A DNA stretch of 64,000 nucleotides from assembly GCF_036248255.1 (NCBI RefSeq), contig NZ_CP109178.1, positions 2,728,001-2,792,000 of the forward strand, given 5' to 3'. The position numbers and the translations under genes were made by a program. This DNA comes from Streptomyces sp. NBC_01717 (lineage in GTDB: Bacteria; Actinomycetota; Actinomycetes; Streptomycetales; Streptomycetaceae). The notes beneath the pieces were generated by a model. The model was not told the DNA's origin. It ran no database searches and saw only the letters and a list, made by a program, of their open reading frames with translations. Shown here piece after piece: positions 44,400 to 53,384 of the stretch; the first letter of the stretch is position 1, and every line of letters starts with the position of its first letter.

Positions 44400-45775
44400 T
44401 TGTCCGCCCCTTCGTGCGCGTCGGTGTCGGCGTCCGCCTCGTCGGCGGCCGCCCCCTCGGTGGACTCGGCCGGCTCGACCGGCTCGTAGACGAGCACCGC
44501 CCGGTTGTCGGGGTGAAGCTGGGCCCTGGCGGCCGCCTGGACCTCCTCCCCCGTGACGTCGAGCACCCGCTGTACGGCGGTCAGGGCGAGCTGCGGGTCA
44601 CCGAACAGCACGGCGAACCGGCACAGTTCGTCGGCGCGGCCCGCGACCGTACCCAGCCGGTCCAGCCACTCGCGCTCCAACTGGGCCTGGGCGCGCTCCA
44701 TTTCCTCGGGCGTCGGACCCTCGGCCGCGAACCGGGCCAGCTCCTCGTCGACCGCGGTCTCGATCTGCGCCACCTCGACCCCGCCGGACGTCTTCACGTC
44801 CAGCCAGCCGAGCGAGGGCGCACCGGCGAGCCGCAGCAGCCCGAATCCGGCCGCCACGGCCGTCCGGTCGCGGCGGACCAGGCGGTTGTGCAGCCGGGAG
44901 GACTCGCCACCGCCCAGCACGGTCAGCGCGAGGTCGGCGGCGTCGCACTCCCGGGTGCCGTCGTGCGGCAGCCGGTAGGCGGCCATCAGCGCCCGCGCCG
45001 GGACCTCCTCACGGACCTCTTCGCGCAGCTGCTCGCCGATCACCTCGGGGAGCGCGCCGTCGCGCGGCGGCTGCTTGCCGTCGTGGGACGGGATGGAGCC
45101 GAAGTACTTCTCGATCCAGGCGAGCGTCTGCTCGGAGTCGATGTCGCCGACGACGGACAGCACCGCGTTGTTGGGCGCGTAGTACGTACGGAAGAAGGTG
45201 CGTGCGTCCTCGAGCGTCGCAGCGTCCAGGTCGGCCATCGAGCCGATCGGGGTGTGGTGGTACGGGTGGCCCTCCGGGTAGACGAGGGCGGTCAGCTTCT
45301 CGAACGCCGTGCCGTACGGCACGTTGTCGTAGCGCTGGCGGCGCTCGTTCTTGACGACGTCCCGCTGATTCTCCATGGACTCGTCGTCGAGCGCGGCGAG
45401 CAGTGAGCCCATCCGGTCGGCCTCGAGCCAGAGGGCCAGCTCCAGCTGGTGCGTGGGCATCGTCTCGAAGTAGTTGGTGCGTTCGAAGCTGGTGGTCCCG
45501 TTGAGGGAGCCGCCGGCCCCCTGCACCAGTTCGAAGTGTCCGTTCCCCTTGACCTGTCCGGAACCCTGGAACATCAGGTGCTCGAAGAGGTGAGCCAGAC
45601 CCGTGCGCCCCTTGACCTCGTGGCGCGAACCGACGTCGTACCAGAGGCACACCGCGGCGACCGGGGTCAGATGGTCCTCGGAGAGCACCACGCGCAGGCC
45701 GTTGGCCAGACGGTGCTCGGTCGCTGTCAAGCCGCCGGAGCCGGCCTGGGCTGTGGCCGTGTGACCCATGGGCAT
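44396..45775 (-). CDS. M16 zinc metallopeptidase, catalytic subunit
   Basis: A 459-residue protease chain. HLFEH at 62-66 is the inverted zinc motif (H62, E65, H66), with the downstream Glu ligand about 77 residues later (NERRQ, E144). DVGSRHEVKGRTGLAHLFEH and GGSLNGTTSFERTNYFETM are typical of the bacterial mitochondrial-processing-peptidase-like group. The C-terminal tail is a 30-residue acidic extension. It works with the R/Y subunit encoded directly downstream. The substrate is unknown: candidates are secreted-protein remnants and small peptides. Confidence 0.92.
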   Translation of the reverse strand: MPMGHTATAQAGSGGLTATEHRLANGLRVVLSEDHLTPVAAVCLWYDVGSRHEVKGRTGLAHLFEHLMFQGSGQVKGNGHFELVQGAGGSLNGTTSFERTNYFETMPTHQLELALWLEADRMGSLLAALDDESMENQRDVVKNERRQRYDNVPYGTAFEKLTALVYPEGHPYHHTPIGSMADLDAATLEDARTFFRTYYAPNNAVLSVVGDIDSEQTLAWIEKYFGSIPSHDGKQPPRDGALPEVIGEQLREEVREEVPARALMAAYRLPHDGTRECDAADLALTVLGGGESSRLHNRLVRRDRTAVAAGFGLLRLAGAPSLGWLDVKTSGGVEVAQIETAVDEELARFAAEGPTPEEMERAQAQLEREWLDRLGTVAGRADELCRFAVLFGDPQLALTAVQRVLDVTGEEVQAAARAQLHPDNRAVLVYEPVEPAESTEGAAADEADADTDAHEGADK

Positions 45776-45999
45776 GTACGTCCCTTCGATCGCGATACTG
45801 GATTTCCTGCGAGACCTGCCACTGTAAGCAAGCGGACCGACACCTGGCGAAGTTCCCGTGCCGTGGAAGTTCGCGTGAAAGAGCGCCGGACGGCCCCTAG
45901 AGACGGGTCGAGGTCGGGGTTGTCAGTGCGGCGGTCCACAATGGTCCGCGTCAGAACCAGAGGTTGCCCGAACAGATCTGTGAAGGAGTCGCAGCAGCG

Positions 46000-48450
46000 A
46001 TGGCCCGCCGCAGTACGAAGACCCCGCCGCCGGACGACTTCGAGGAGAAGATCCTCGACATCGACGTCGTCGACGAAATGCAGGGCTCCTTCCTCGAGTA
46101 CGCGTACTCGGTGATCTACTCACGGGCCCTGCCGGACGCCCGCGACGGCATGAAGCCGGTGCACCGCCGCATCGTGTACCAGATGAACGAAATGGGGCTG
46201 CGCCCCGACCGCGGCTACGTGAAGTGTGCCCGCGTCGTCGGCGAGGTCATGGGCAAGTTGCACCCGCACGGCGACGCGTCGATCTACGACGCGCTGGTGC
46301 GGATGGCGCAGCCGTTCTCGATGCGGCTCCCGCTCGTCGACGGACACGGCAACTTCGGCTCGCTCGGCAACGACGACCCGCCGGCCGCCATGCGGTACAC
46401 CGAGTGCCGGATGGCCGACGCCACGTCGCTGATGACGGAGTCGATCGACGAGGACACCGTCGGATTCCAGTCGAACTACGACGGTCAGGAGCAGGAGCCG
46501 GTCGTCCTCCCGGCCGCGTATCCGAACCTCCTGGTCAACGGCTCGTCCGGGATCGCGGTCGGCATGGCGACCAACATGCCGCCGCACAACCTGGGCGAGG
46601 TCATCGCCGCCGCCCGCCACCTGATCAAGCATCCGGGTGCGGACCTGGACACCCTGATGCGGTTCGTTCCCGGTCCGGACCTGCCGACCGGCGGCCGGAT
46701 CGTGGGCCTCGGCGGCATCAAGGACGCCTACGCCGCCGGCCGCGGCACGTTCAAGATCCGTGCGACCGTCTCCGTGGAGAACGCCACGGCGCGCCGCAAG
46801 GGTCTGGTCGTCACCGAACTGCCGTTCACCGTCGGCCCGGAGAAGGTGATCGCCAAGATCAAGGACCTGGTCTCGGCGAAGAAGCTCCAGGGCATCGCGG
46901 ACGTCAAGGATCTCACCGACCGCGAGCACGGTCTGCGCCTGGTCATCGAGGTCAAGAACGGCTTCGTGCCCGAGGCCGTGCTGGAGCAGCTCTACAAGCT
47001 GACGCCGATGGAGGAGTCCTTCGGCATCAACAATGTGGCGCTGGTCGACGGGCAGCCGCTCACGCTGGGCCTCAAGGAGCTCCTCGAGGTCTATCTCGAC
47101 CACCGCTTCGACGTGGTGCGCCGCCGCAGTGAGTTCCGCCGGACCAAGCGTCGCGACCGGCTCCATCTGGTCGAGGGCCTGCTCGTCGCGCTGATCGACA
47201 TCGACGAGGTCATCCGGCTCATCCGGTCCAGTGACAATTCGGCGCAGGCGAAGGAGCGGCTCATCGAGCACTTCTCGCTGAGCGAGATCCAGACGCAGTA
47301 CATCCTGGACACCCCGCTGCGCCGGCTCACCCGGTTCGACCGGATCGAGCTGGAGAGCGAGCGGGACCGGCTCAACACCGAGATCGACGAGCTGACCGCG
47401 ATCCTCGAATCGGACGCCGAGCTGCGCAAGCTGGTCTCCACCGAACTGGCCGCGGTCGCCAAGAAGTTCGGCACCGACCGGCGTACGGTGCTGCTGGAGT
47501 CGGCCGGTGCGCAGGTCGCTGCGGTGCCGCTGGAGGTCGCGGACGACCCGTGCCGGGTGCTGCTCTCCTCGACCGGTCTGCTGGCCCGTACGGCAACCGG
47601 CGACCCGATCGCGTTCGACGAGGACGCCAAGCGGGCCAAGCACGATGTGATCGTGTCGGCCGTGCCGGCGACGGCGCGCGGCGATGTGGGTGCGGTGACG
47701 TCCACCGGGCGGTTGCTGCGGCTCGCGGTAATCGATCTGCCGCAGCTTCCGGACACGCACGCGGCGCCCAATCTCTCGGGCGGCGCGATGGTTTCGGAGT
47801 TCCTCACGCTGGAGAACGACGAGGAAGTCGTCTGCCTCACCACTCTCGACGAGTCCTCCCCCGGCCTGGCGATCGGCACCCTGCAGGGGGTCGTCAAGCG
47901 GGTGGTGCCGGACTACCCGGCCAACAAGGACGAGTTGGAGGTCATCACCCTCAAGGAGGGTGACCGGATCGTCGGCGCCGCCGAACTGCGTACCGGCGAG
48001 GAGGATCTGGTCTTCATCACGTCCGACGCGCAGCTGCTGCGTTACCCGGCGGCGCAGGTGCGGCCGCAGGGCCGGCCGGCCGGCGGTATGGCGGGGGTGA
48101 AGCTGACCGCAGGCGCCGAGGTGCTCTCGTTCGGTGCGGTGGATCCGGCGGTGGACGCGATGGTGTTCACGGTGGCGGGCTCGCACGGCACGCTGGACGA
48201 CTCGGTGCTGACGGCGAAGCTCACGCCGTTCGACCAGTATCCGCGCAAGGGCAGGGCGACCGGCGGGGTGCGCTGTCAGCGGTTCCTCAAGGGCGAGGAC
48301 GTCCTGGTGTTCGCCTGGGCGGGCGCGACGCCTGCGCGGGCGGCGCAGAAGAACGGCACGCCGACCGAGCTGCCGGAGCCGGATCCGCGCCGCGACGGTT
48401 CGGGTACGCCGCTGGCCAAGCCGGTCGCGGTGATCGCCGGACCGGCGTAG
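46000..48450 (+). CDS. parC: Topoisomerase IV subunit A
   Basis: An 816-residue type IIA topoisomerase subunit that cuts and rejoins DNA. The active-site Tyr is about Y133 ([10 protein letters not shown]). [18 protein letters not shown] and [20 protein letters not shown] mark the winged-helix and quinolone region. The C-terminal beta-pinwheel (about 500-800) lacks the canonical GyrA box as far as I can see, and the partner ParE is in this window, so ParC rather than GyrA. GAAGGAG precedes the ATG by 12 bases. It decatenates daughter chromosomes together with ParE (60449-62569). Confidence 0.92.
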   Translation: MARRSTKTPPPDDFEEKILDIDVVDEMQGSFLEYAYSVIYSRALPDARDGMKPVHRRIVYQMNEMGLRPDRGYVKCARVVGEVMGKLHPHGDASIYDALVRMAQPFSMRLPLVDGHGNFGSLGNDDPPAAMRYTECRMADATSLMTESIDEDTVGFQSNYDGQEQEPVVLPAAYPNLLVNGSSGIAVGMATNMPPHNLGEVIAAARHLIKHPGADLDTLMRFVPGPDLPTGGRIVGLGGIKDAYAAGRGTFKIRATVSVENATARRKGLVVTELPFTVGPEKVIAKIKDLVSAKKLQGIADVKDLTDREHGLRLVIEVKNGFVPEAVLEQLYKLTPMEESFGINNVALVDGQPLTLGLKELLEVYLDHRFDVVRRRSEFRRTKRRDRLHLVEGLLVALIDIDEVIRLIRSSDNSAQAKERLIEHFSLSEIQTQYILDTPLRRLTRFDRIELESERDRLNTEIDELTAILESDAELRKLVSTELAAVAKKFGTDRRTVLLESAGAQVAAVPLEVADDPCRVLLSSTGLLARTATGDPIAFDEDAKRAKHDVIVSAVPATARGDVGAVTSTGRLLRLAVIDLPQLPDTHAAPNLSGGAMVSEFLTLENDEEVVCLTTLDESSPGLAIGTLQGVVKRVVPDYPANKDELEVITLKEGDRIVGAAELRTGEEDLVFITSDAQLLRYPAAQVRPQGRPAGGMAGVKLTAGAEVLSFGAVDPAVDAMVFTVAGSHGTLDDSVLTAKLTPFDQYPRKGRATGGVRCQRFLKGEDVLVFAWAGATPARAAQKNGTPTELPEPDPRRDGSGTPLAKPVAVIAGPA

Positions 48451-48494
48451 CCACCGCCCGACCCGCGGCGGCCGGTCGGTGTCGGGCCGACGGG

Positions 48495-49625
48495 CTACGC
48501 GTCGTCGACCGGCTGTTGTACGTACCGCAGGACGCCCCACATGCTCTGCTCATGTGCGGCGTCCTGCGGCGCGTCCGGGGACGTTGCCGCGTGCGGAGCG
48601 GTGTCCGGCGTGTCAGGTGCGGCGTTCTCGCGACAGGCGGCCAGCTCCTTGTGCAGGGTGTCCGGGGCGATGCCGGAGCCGATCAGCACGAGCTGGGTGA
48701 GACGTGGTTCGTCGCGCTTCCAGGGCCGGGGGCCGAACCGCAGGAATCTGCCGACGGCATGCAGCGCATATGTGTTCCCGCGGTCACCCGCGCCGAAGTC
48801 GACGAACCCCTTGATCCGGTAGAGGCCCTCGGGCCGGGAGTCGAGAAACCCCATCAGTCGGCGGGGGTTCATGGGCACGTCGGAGGTGAAGGAGACACTC
48901 TCGTACGCGGCGTGCAGATGCCCCGCGTGTGCCTCGCTCCCTTCCGCACCCTCCTCCAGCAGGAGGTCCTCGAAGGTGAGCTGACGCATCCTCTCCTCAC
49001 CGTCCGGCCGCAGCGCCGGGTCGAAGAGAAGCTCCGGATCGATACGTCCGTACGTGGCGGAGATGACGGCCGCCCCGCTGCCGGTCGCCGCGATGGCCTT
49101 GCGGATACGGATCTGTTCCTCGTCCTCGATCCGGTCGGTCTTGTTCAGTACGACGAGATCGGCGACGCCGAGATGGCGGTCGATCTCCGGATGACGCCCC
49201 CGGGTGGCGTCGAATTCGGCGGCGTCGACGACCTCGACCAGTCCCCCGTACACGATGTGCGGGTTGTCGCTGGCCAGCAGCATCCTTACAAGCTCCTGGG
49301 GTTCGGCGAGTCCGCTCGCCTCGATGACGATCACATCGAGGCGGGCGGCGGGCCTGGTGAGCGTCTCCAGGAAGGTGTCGAGTTCGCTCGCGTCGACGGC
49401 ACAGCACAGGCAGCCGTTGCCCAGCGAGACGGTCGAGCCGACCTGGCCCGAGACCGTCATGGCATCGATCTCGATGGAGCCGAAATCGTTGACGATCACG
49501 CCGATCCTGCTCCCCGCACGGTGGCGCAGGAGATGGTTGAGCAGAGTCGTCTTGCCGGATCCCAGGAACCCGGCCAGGACGATGACCGGGATCTGCTGCT
49601 TACGGGGCGGGGACGACGGGTTCAA
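48495..49625 (-). CDS. COG0523/CobW-family GTPase (metallochaperone)
   Basis: A 376-residue G3E GTPase. Walker A is GFLGSGKTTLLNHLL, the metal-binding GCLCC (CxCC) lies in LGNGCLCCAVDAS, EASGLAEPQ is Walker B and NKTD the base-specificity motif. The CobW C-terminal domain (about 255-345) has FVDFGAGDRGNTYALHAVG. Relatives deliver zinc or cobalt to client proteins. A C-terminal tail with Ala/Pro/Asp repeats precedes WGVLRYVQQPVDDA. I used TTG at 49625, which has GGAAGG just upstream and gives a family-like N-terminus; this start is uncertain. Confidence 0.85.
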   Translation of the reverse strand: MNPSSPPRKQQIPVIVLAGFLGSGKTTLLNHLLRHRAGSRIGVIVNDFGSIEIDAMTVSGQVGSTVSLGNGCLCCAVDASELDTFLETLTRPAARLDVIVIEASGLAEPQELVRMLLASDNPHIVYGGLVEVVDAAEFDATRGRHPEIDRHLGVADLVVLNKTDRIEDEEQIRIRKAIAATGSGAAVISATYGRIDPELLFDPALRPDGEERMRQLTFEDLLLEEGAEGSEAHAGHLHAAYESVSFTSDVPMNPRRLMGFLDSRPEGLYRIKGFVDFGAGDRGNTYALHAVGRFLRFGPRPWKRDEPRLTQLVLIGSGIAPDTLHKELAACRENAAPDTPDTAPHAATSPDAPQDAAHEQSMWGVLRYVQQPVDDA

Positions 49626-49647
49626 CGGGGGCCTTCCTCGGGAAACG

Positions 49648-50808
49648 TCAGGGCGCCGGGACCGGCTGGGGCGGGGTCGGACCGATGTAGCGGGCCGCCG
49701 GGCGGATGATCTTGGAGTCCTCCGCCTGCTCCAGGATATTGGCGCTCCAGCCGACCACCCGCGCCGCACAGAAGGTCGGAGTGAACATCTCGCGCGGCAG
49801 CCCGCACAGCTCCATGACGACCCCGGCGTAGAACTCCACGTTGGTGTGCAGCTCACGCCCCGGCTTGAGCTCGGCGAGGATCGCCTCGACCTGGCGCTCC
49901 ACCTCGACCGCGAAGTCGACCAGCGGGCTGCCGAAACCCTGGGCGATCCCGCGCAGCATGCGTGAGCGCGGGTCCTCGGTGCGGTACACGGGGTGGCCGA
50001 AGCCCATGATCCGCTCGCCCGCGAGCACGCGCTCGCGGATCCAGCTGTCGATGCGGTCGGGGGTGCCGATCGCGTCCAGCGTGGCGAGCGCGCGGCTGGG
50101 AGCTCCGCCGTGCAGCGGGCCGGAGAGTGCGCCGACGGCCGCCACCAGGCAGGCGGCGATGTCCGCGCCGGTGGAGGCGACGACCCGGCCGGTGAAGGTC
50201 GAGGCGTTGAAGCCGTGGTCGACGGTGGAGATCAGATACTGCTCGACGGCCCTCACGCGGGCGGCGTCCGCCTCGGATCCGGTGAGCATGTAGAGGTAGT
50301 TGGCGGCGTACGGCAGATCGTCGCGCGGCTCGACCGGTTCCAGGCCCTGGCCGAGCCGGTACAGGGCGGTCAGCACGGTGGGGACGGCCGCGCAGGCAGC
50401 CAGCGCGTCGCTGCGGCGCCGGTCGCCGTCGATGTCGTACACCGGACGGAAGCCGGCCGAGGCGCCGAGCAGCGACAGTGCGGTGCGCAGCCCGGCGAGG
50501 GGGCCGGAGACCGCGCCCGCACGGGCTATCGCCGGCAGGGCGCCCCGTACCTCCGGGGGCAGTCGGCGCATGGCGGCGGTGCGCGCGGCGAAGTCGGCGC
50601 GGGCGGCCGGACCGGGCAGCTCGCCGTGGAACATCAGGTACCAGACGTCCTCGAAGCTGCGGGTCTGAGCGAGCTCGATCGCCGAGTACTGCCGGTAGTG
50701 GTAGAAGCCCTCGCGTCCCCGGACGTCTCCGAGGGCGGTGTCCGTGACGACGACACCCGCGAGGCCTCGGGGTACGTCGAGCGGGGTTCCGTTGGTCATG
50801 GTCGGCAT
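49648..50808 (-). CDS. Citrate synthase-like protein
   Basis: A 386-residue citrate synthase fold. The catalytic His regions are LSGPLHGGAPSRAL and GFGHPVYRTEDPR. The third catalytic position, usually Asp, is Glu in NVEFYAGVV. The chain opens with GLAGVVVTDTALGDVRGREG, as in short type-I-like citrate and 2-methylcitrate synthases. It may condense acetyl-CoA or another acyl-CoA with oxaloacetate. The ATG at 50808 has GAGGAAG; an ATG seven codons upstream and one three codons in are alternatives. It diverges from an HTH-citrate synthase fusion, sharing a 111-bp promoter with repeated TCAATATTGA-type elements. Confidence 0.85.
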   Translation of the reverse strand: MPTMTNGTPLDVPRGLAGVVVTDTALGDVRGREGFYHYRQYSAIELAQTRSFEDVWYLMFHGELPGPAARADFAARTAAMRRLPPEVRGALPAIARAGAVSGPLAGLRTALSLLGASAGFRPVYDIDGDRRRSDALAACAAVPTVLTALYRLGQGLEPVEPRDDLPYAANYLYMLTGSEADAARVRAVEQYLISTVDHGFNASTFTGRVVASTGADIAACLVAAVGALSGPLHGGAPSRALATLDAIGTPDRIDSWIRERVLAGERIMGFGHPVYRTEDPRSRMLRGIAQGFGSPLVDFAVEVERQVEAILAELKPGRELHTNVEFYAGVVMELCGLPREMFTPTFCAARVVGWSANILEQAEDSKIIRPAARYIGPTPPQPVPAP

Positions 50809-50840
50809 CTCTTCCTCCGCGAGCTTCACTGTGCAGGACC

Positions 50841-50906
50841 ATCAATATTGATTCGACTGTCTATGCTTGACTTCAATCCTGTCAATGTTGATTGAATCAA
50901 TATGGA
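50841..50906. promoter_or_regulatory. Three TCAATATTGA-like elements between the citrate synthase genes
   Basis: ATCAATATTGAT (50841-50852) is a perfect 12-bp palindrome. TCAATGTTGA (50882-50891) and TCAATATGGA (50897-50906) are one-mismatch copies, the last reaching the start region of the plus-strand gene. Very AT-rich elements in such GC-rich DNA, lying in a divergent promoter next to a gene with a DNA-binding domain, suggest operator sites. Confidence 0.65.
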
Positions 50907-50919
50907 TACGGTGAGCAGC

Positions 50920-52239
50920 ATGAGCGATCAAGCAGCACCCGACGACCGCGCCGACGCGCGCGCGGAGCGGCTCACGACGCGCGAGACTGCCGAGCGCCTG
51001 GGCGTGAAGCCCGAGACGGTGTACGCGTACGTCAGCCGGGGTCAGCTGAGCAGCAGGCGCGCCCCCGGCGGTCGCGGCAGTACGTTCGACGCCACGGAGG
51101 TCGATGCACTGGTACGGCGTACGGGACGGAGGGAACCCGCCCCGGCCGGCGGTGACCTGGTGTTCCGTACCGGCATCACGCTGATCGAGACCGACCGGTA
51201 CTACTTCCGGGGTGTCGACGCGACCGAGCTGGCCACGCACTACTCCTACGAGGAGATCGCCGAATGGCTGTGGACCGGTGATCTCCGGCCCGGCATCCGC
51301 TTCACCGCGCCTGCCGAGGCCCTGACCGCGGCGCGCCGGGCCGTCGGTGCGCTGCCCGCGCACAGCGGGTCGACGGACCGACTGCGGGTTGCCGTGGTCG
51401 CCGCGGCGGCCGCCGATCCGCTGCGCTTCGACCTCTCGCGCGAGGCCGTGCTCGGCAGCGCGCGGAGCCTGATCCCGACCCTGGTCGGCGCGTTGCCCAC
51501 GGCTGTCGGTGCACCCGCGACGGCCGACGGCGAAGCCGCTTCGCACCCGCCCGGCCTGGCGCACCGTCTGTGGCCGAAACTCACCGCCCGGCCGGCCGAC
51601 GCGCCTTCACTTGCCGCGCTTGACACGGCTCTCGGCCTGCTGCTCGACCACGATCTGGCCGCCTCGACACTGGCCGCGCGGGTCGCCGCATCCGCCCGCG
51701 CCCATCCGTACGCGGTGGTCTCCGCGGGCCTCGGGGTCCTGGAGGGCCCCCTGCACGGCGCCGCGAGCAGCCTGGCCCACAGGATGCTGACCGAGGTCCT
51801 GGAGCGGGGCAGTGCGACCCCGGTGGTCGCGGACCATCTCCGCACCGGCCGTCAGGTGCCGGGGCTCGGACACCGGCTCTACACCACCGAGGATCCGCGC
51901 GCACGGACGCTGTTCGCCAGGCTCGCGGAGGTCCCGCAGGCGGCACCCGCGCTGGCCGCTGCACGCGACGTGGTCACCACGACCGCGCGCCACACCCCGC
52001 TGCACGCCAACGTCGACCTGGCGCTGGCCGTGCTCTCCGTCGCCTCCGGCATGTCGGCGGAGGCGGGTGAGACGGTGTTCGCGGTGTCCCGTACAGCGGG
52101 CTGGATCGCCCATGCGCTGGAGGAGTACGGGGAACGTCCGTTGCGGATGCGCCCCAGCGGCCAGTACGGAGGTCCCCGCCCGCCTCAGTCACTGCCTGCC
52201 CCGGGATCGGTCGCCACACACGGGGCTCACTCGCAATAG
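50920..52239 (+). CDS. Citrate synthase fold fused to an N-terminal DNA-binding (excisionase/MerR-type) domain
   Basis: A 439-residue protein. Residues about 18-75 form a helix-turn-helix of the excisionase/MerR kind: LTTRETAERLGVKPETVYAY, then VSRGQLSSRRAPGGRGSTFD. The rest (about 85-425) is a citrate synthase fold with GPLHGAASSLAHRML, GLGHRLYTTEDPRA and HANVDLALAVLSVASGM, keeping both His and the Asp. A large Ala-rich segment interrupts the middle (about 165-230). Streptomyces genomes commonly carry this fusion beside a plain citrate synthase gene. It may be an enzyme, a metabolite-sensing regulator, or both. The ATG at 50920 (GGTGAG upstream) is preferred; an ATG at 50902 would add six residues and overlap an operator copy. 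Confidence 0.85.
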   Translation: MSDQAAPDDRADARAERLTTRETAERLGVKPETVYAYVSRGQLSSRRAPGGRGSTFDATEVDALVRRTGRREPAPAGGDLVFRTGITLIETDRYYFRGVDATELATHYSYEEIAEWLWTGDLRPGIRFTAPAEALTAARRAVGALPAHSGSTDRLRVAVVAAAAADPLRFDLSREAVLGSARSLIPTLVGALPTAVGAPATADGEAASHPPGLAHRLWPKLTARPADAPSLAALDTALGLLLDHDLAASTLAARVAASARAHPYAVVSAGLGVLEGPLHGAASSLAHRMLTEVLERGSATPVVADHLRTGRQVPGLGHRLYTTEDPRARTLFARLAEVPQAAPALAAARDVVTTTARHTPLHANVDLALAVLSVASGMSAEAGETVFAVSRTAGWIAHALEEYGERPLRMRPSGQYGGPRPPQSLPAPGSVATHGAHSQ

Positions 52240-52268
52240 ATGGGCCATAGCGCGCAAAATATCGATGA

Positions 52269-53288
52269 TCAGCCGGAAATGTCCCGCGGAGGCTGCGCGG
52301 TGGACCCCCGCACCACCAGCTCCGGTTCGAAGAGGAGCTCGTCCGACGGCACCGTACGACCCCCGATCTGAAGGGTGAGCAGTTCGACGGCGGCACGCCC
52401 CATGGCCTCGATCGGCTGACGGACCGTGGTCAGCGGCGGCTCGGTGCAGTTCATGAAGGCGGAGTCGTCGTAGCCCACGACCGAGACGTCGGCGGGCACG
52501 GAGAGACCGCGCCGGCGGGCCGCACGGACCGCCCCGAGAGCGAGCGGGTCGCTCGCGCAGATGATGCCGGTGACGCCCCGGTCCAGCAGGCGCATGGCGG
52601 CGGCCTGTCCGCCCTCCAGCGAGAACATGGCCCGGGCCACCCACTCGTCCGGCACAGTACTGCCGGCCTCCTCCGCCAGCGCCCGGGCGGCGGTCAGCTT
52701 GCGCTGTGAGGGCACATGGTCGGCGGGGCCGAGCACCAGGCCGATGCGCTCGTGACCGAGCGAGACGAGATGGCGCCAGGCTTGCTCGACGGCGACGGAG
52801 TCGTCGCAGGAGACACCGGGGAAGCCGAGATGGGCAATGGCCGCATTGATCAGGACCACCGGGATCTTGCGGTCGGCCAGCACCTTGTAGTGATCGTGTG
52901 CGGCGTCGGCCTGGTGGTAGAGCCCGCCCGCGAAGACCACCCCGGACACCTGCTGCTGCAGGAGCAGCTCCACGTAGTCGGCCTCGGAGACGCCGCCCTT
53001 GGTCTGGGTACACAGCACAGGGGTCAGGCCCTGCTGCGCCAACGCACCGCCGACGACTTCGGCGAAGGCAGGGAAGATCGGGTTCTGCAGCTCGGGCAGG
53101 ACCAGACCGACCAGTCTTGCCCGTTCGCCCCGCAGCTGGGTCGGACGCTCGTAACCGAGGACGTCGAGCGCGGAGAGCACGGCCTTCCGGGTGGCATCGG
53201 AGACGCCTGGCTTACCGTTGAGCACCCGGCTGACCGTGGCCTCGCTGACTCCCACCTTCTGTGCCACTTGAGCAAGTCGTCGCGTCAT
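52269..53288 (-). CDS. LacI-family transcriptional regulator
   Basis: A 339-residue repressor. The N-terminal helix-turn-helix (1-50) is MTRRLAQVAQKVGVSEATVS and the hinge has VLNGKPGVSD. The periplasmic-binding-like domain (60-335) has VGLVLPELQNPIFPAFAEVV, GLVLGPADHVPSQRK, GIICASDPLALGAVRAARRR and VVGYDDSAFMNCTEPPLTTV, typical of carbohydrate-responsive members. It diverges from the CitA-type kinase. Repeated CGCAAG elements just upstream are candidate operators. Which sugar or acid it senses is not evident. Confidence 0.9.
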   Translation of the reverse strand: MTRRLAQVAQKVGVSEATVSRVLNGKPGVSDATRKAVLSALDVLGYERPTQLRGERARLVGLVLPELQNPIFPAFAEVVGGALAQQGLTPVLCTQTKGGVSEADYVELLLQQQVSGVVFAGGLYHQADAAHDHYKVLADRKIPVVLINAAIAHLGFPGVSCDDSVAVEQAWRHLVSLGHERIGLVLGPADHVPSQRKLTAARALAEEAGSTVPDEWVARAMFSLEGGQAAAMRLLDRGVTGIICASDPLALGAVRAARRRGLSVPADVSVVGYDDSAFMNCTEPPLTTVRQPIEAMGRAAVELLTLQIGGRTVPSDELLFEPELVVRGSTAQPPRDISG

Positions 53289-53290
53289 AC

Positions 53291-53327
53291 ACGCAAGATT
53301 AGCGCAAGAAACGCAAGTGGGTTGCGT
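53291..53327. promoter_or_regulatory. CGCAAG repeats and ACGCAA/TTGCGT dyad upstream of the LacI gene
   Basis: CGCAAG occurs at 53292-53297, 53303-53308 and 53312-53317. ACGCAA (53311-53316) pairs with TTGCGT (53322-53327) across 5 bases. The repeats cover the region immediately upstream of the LacI start. CTTGCR-type repeats are known operators for several Streptomyces LacI regulators of sugar uptake. Confidence 0.5.
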
Positions 53328-53384
53328 GGAGTTGGAAACAACAAAAATTTCGGAAAGCGCCGGTATGCCCTTTACCTTCGTACG

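Noticed and set aside
46120..48540. An 806-codon minus-strand frame opposite parC
   Set aside because: Antisense shadow of the topoisomerase gene, Arg/His/Gly-rich with no domain.
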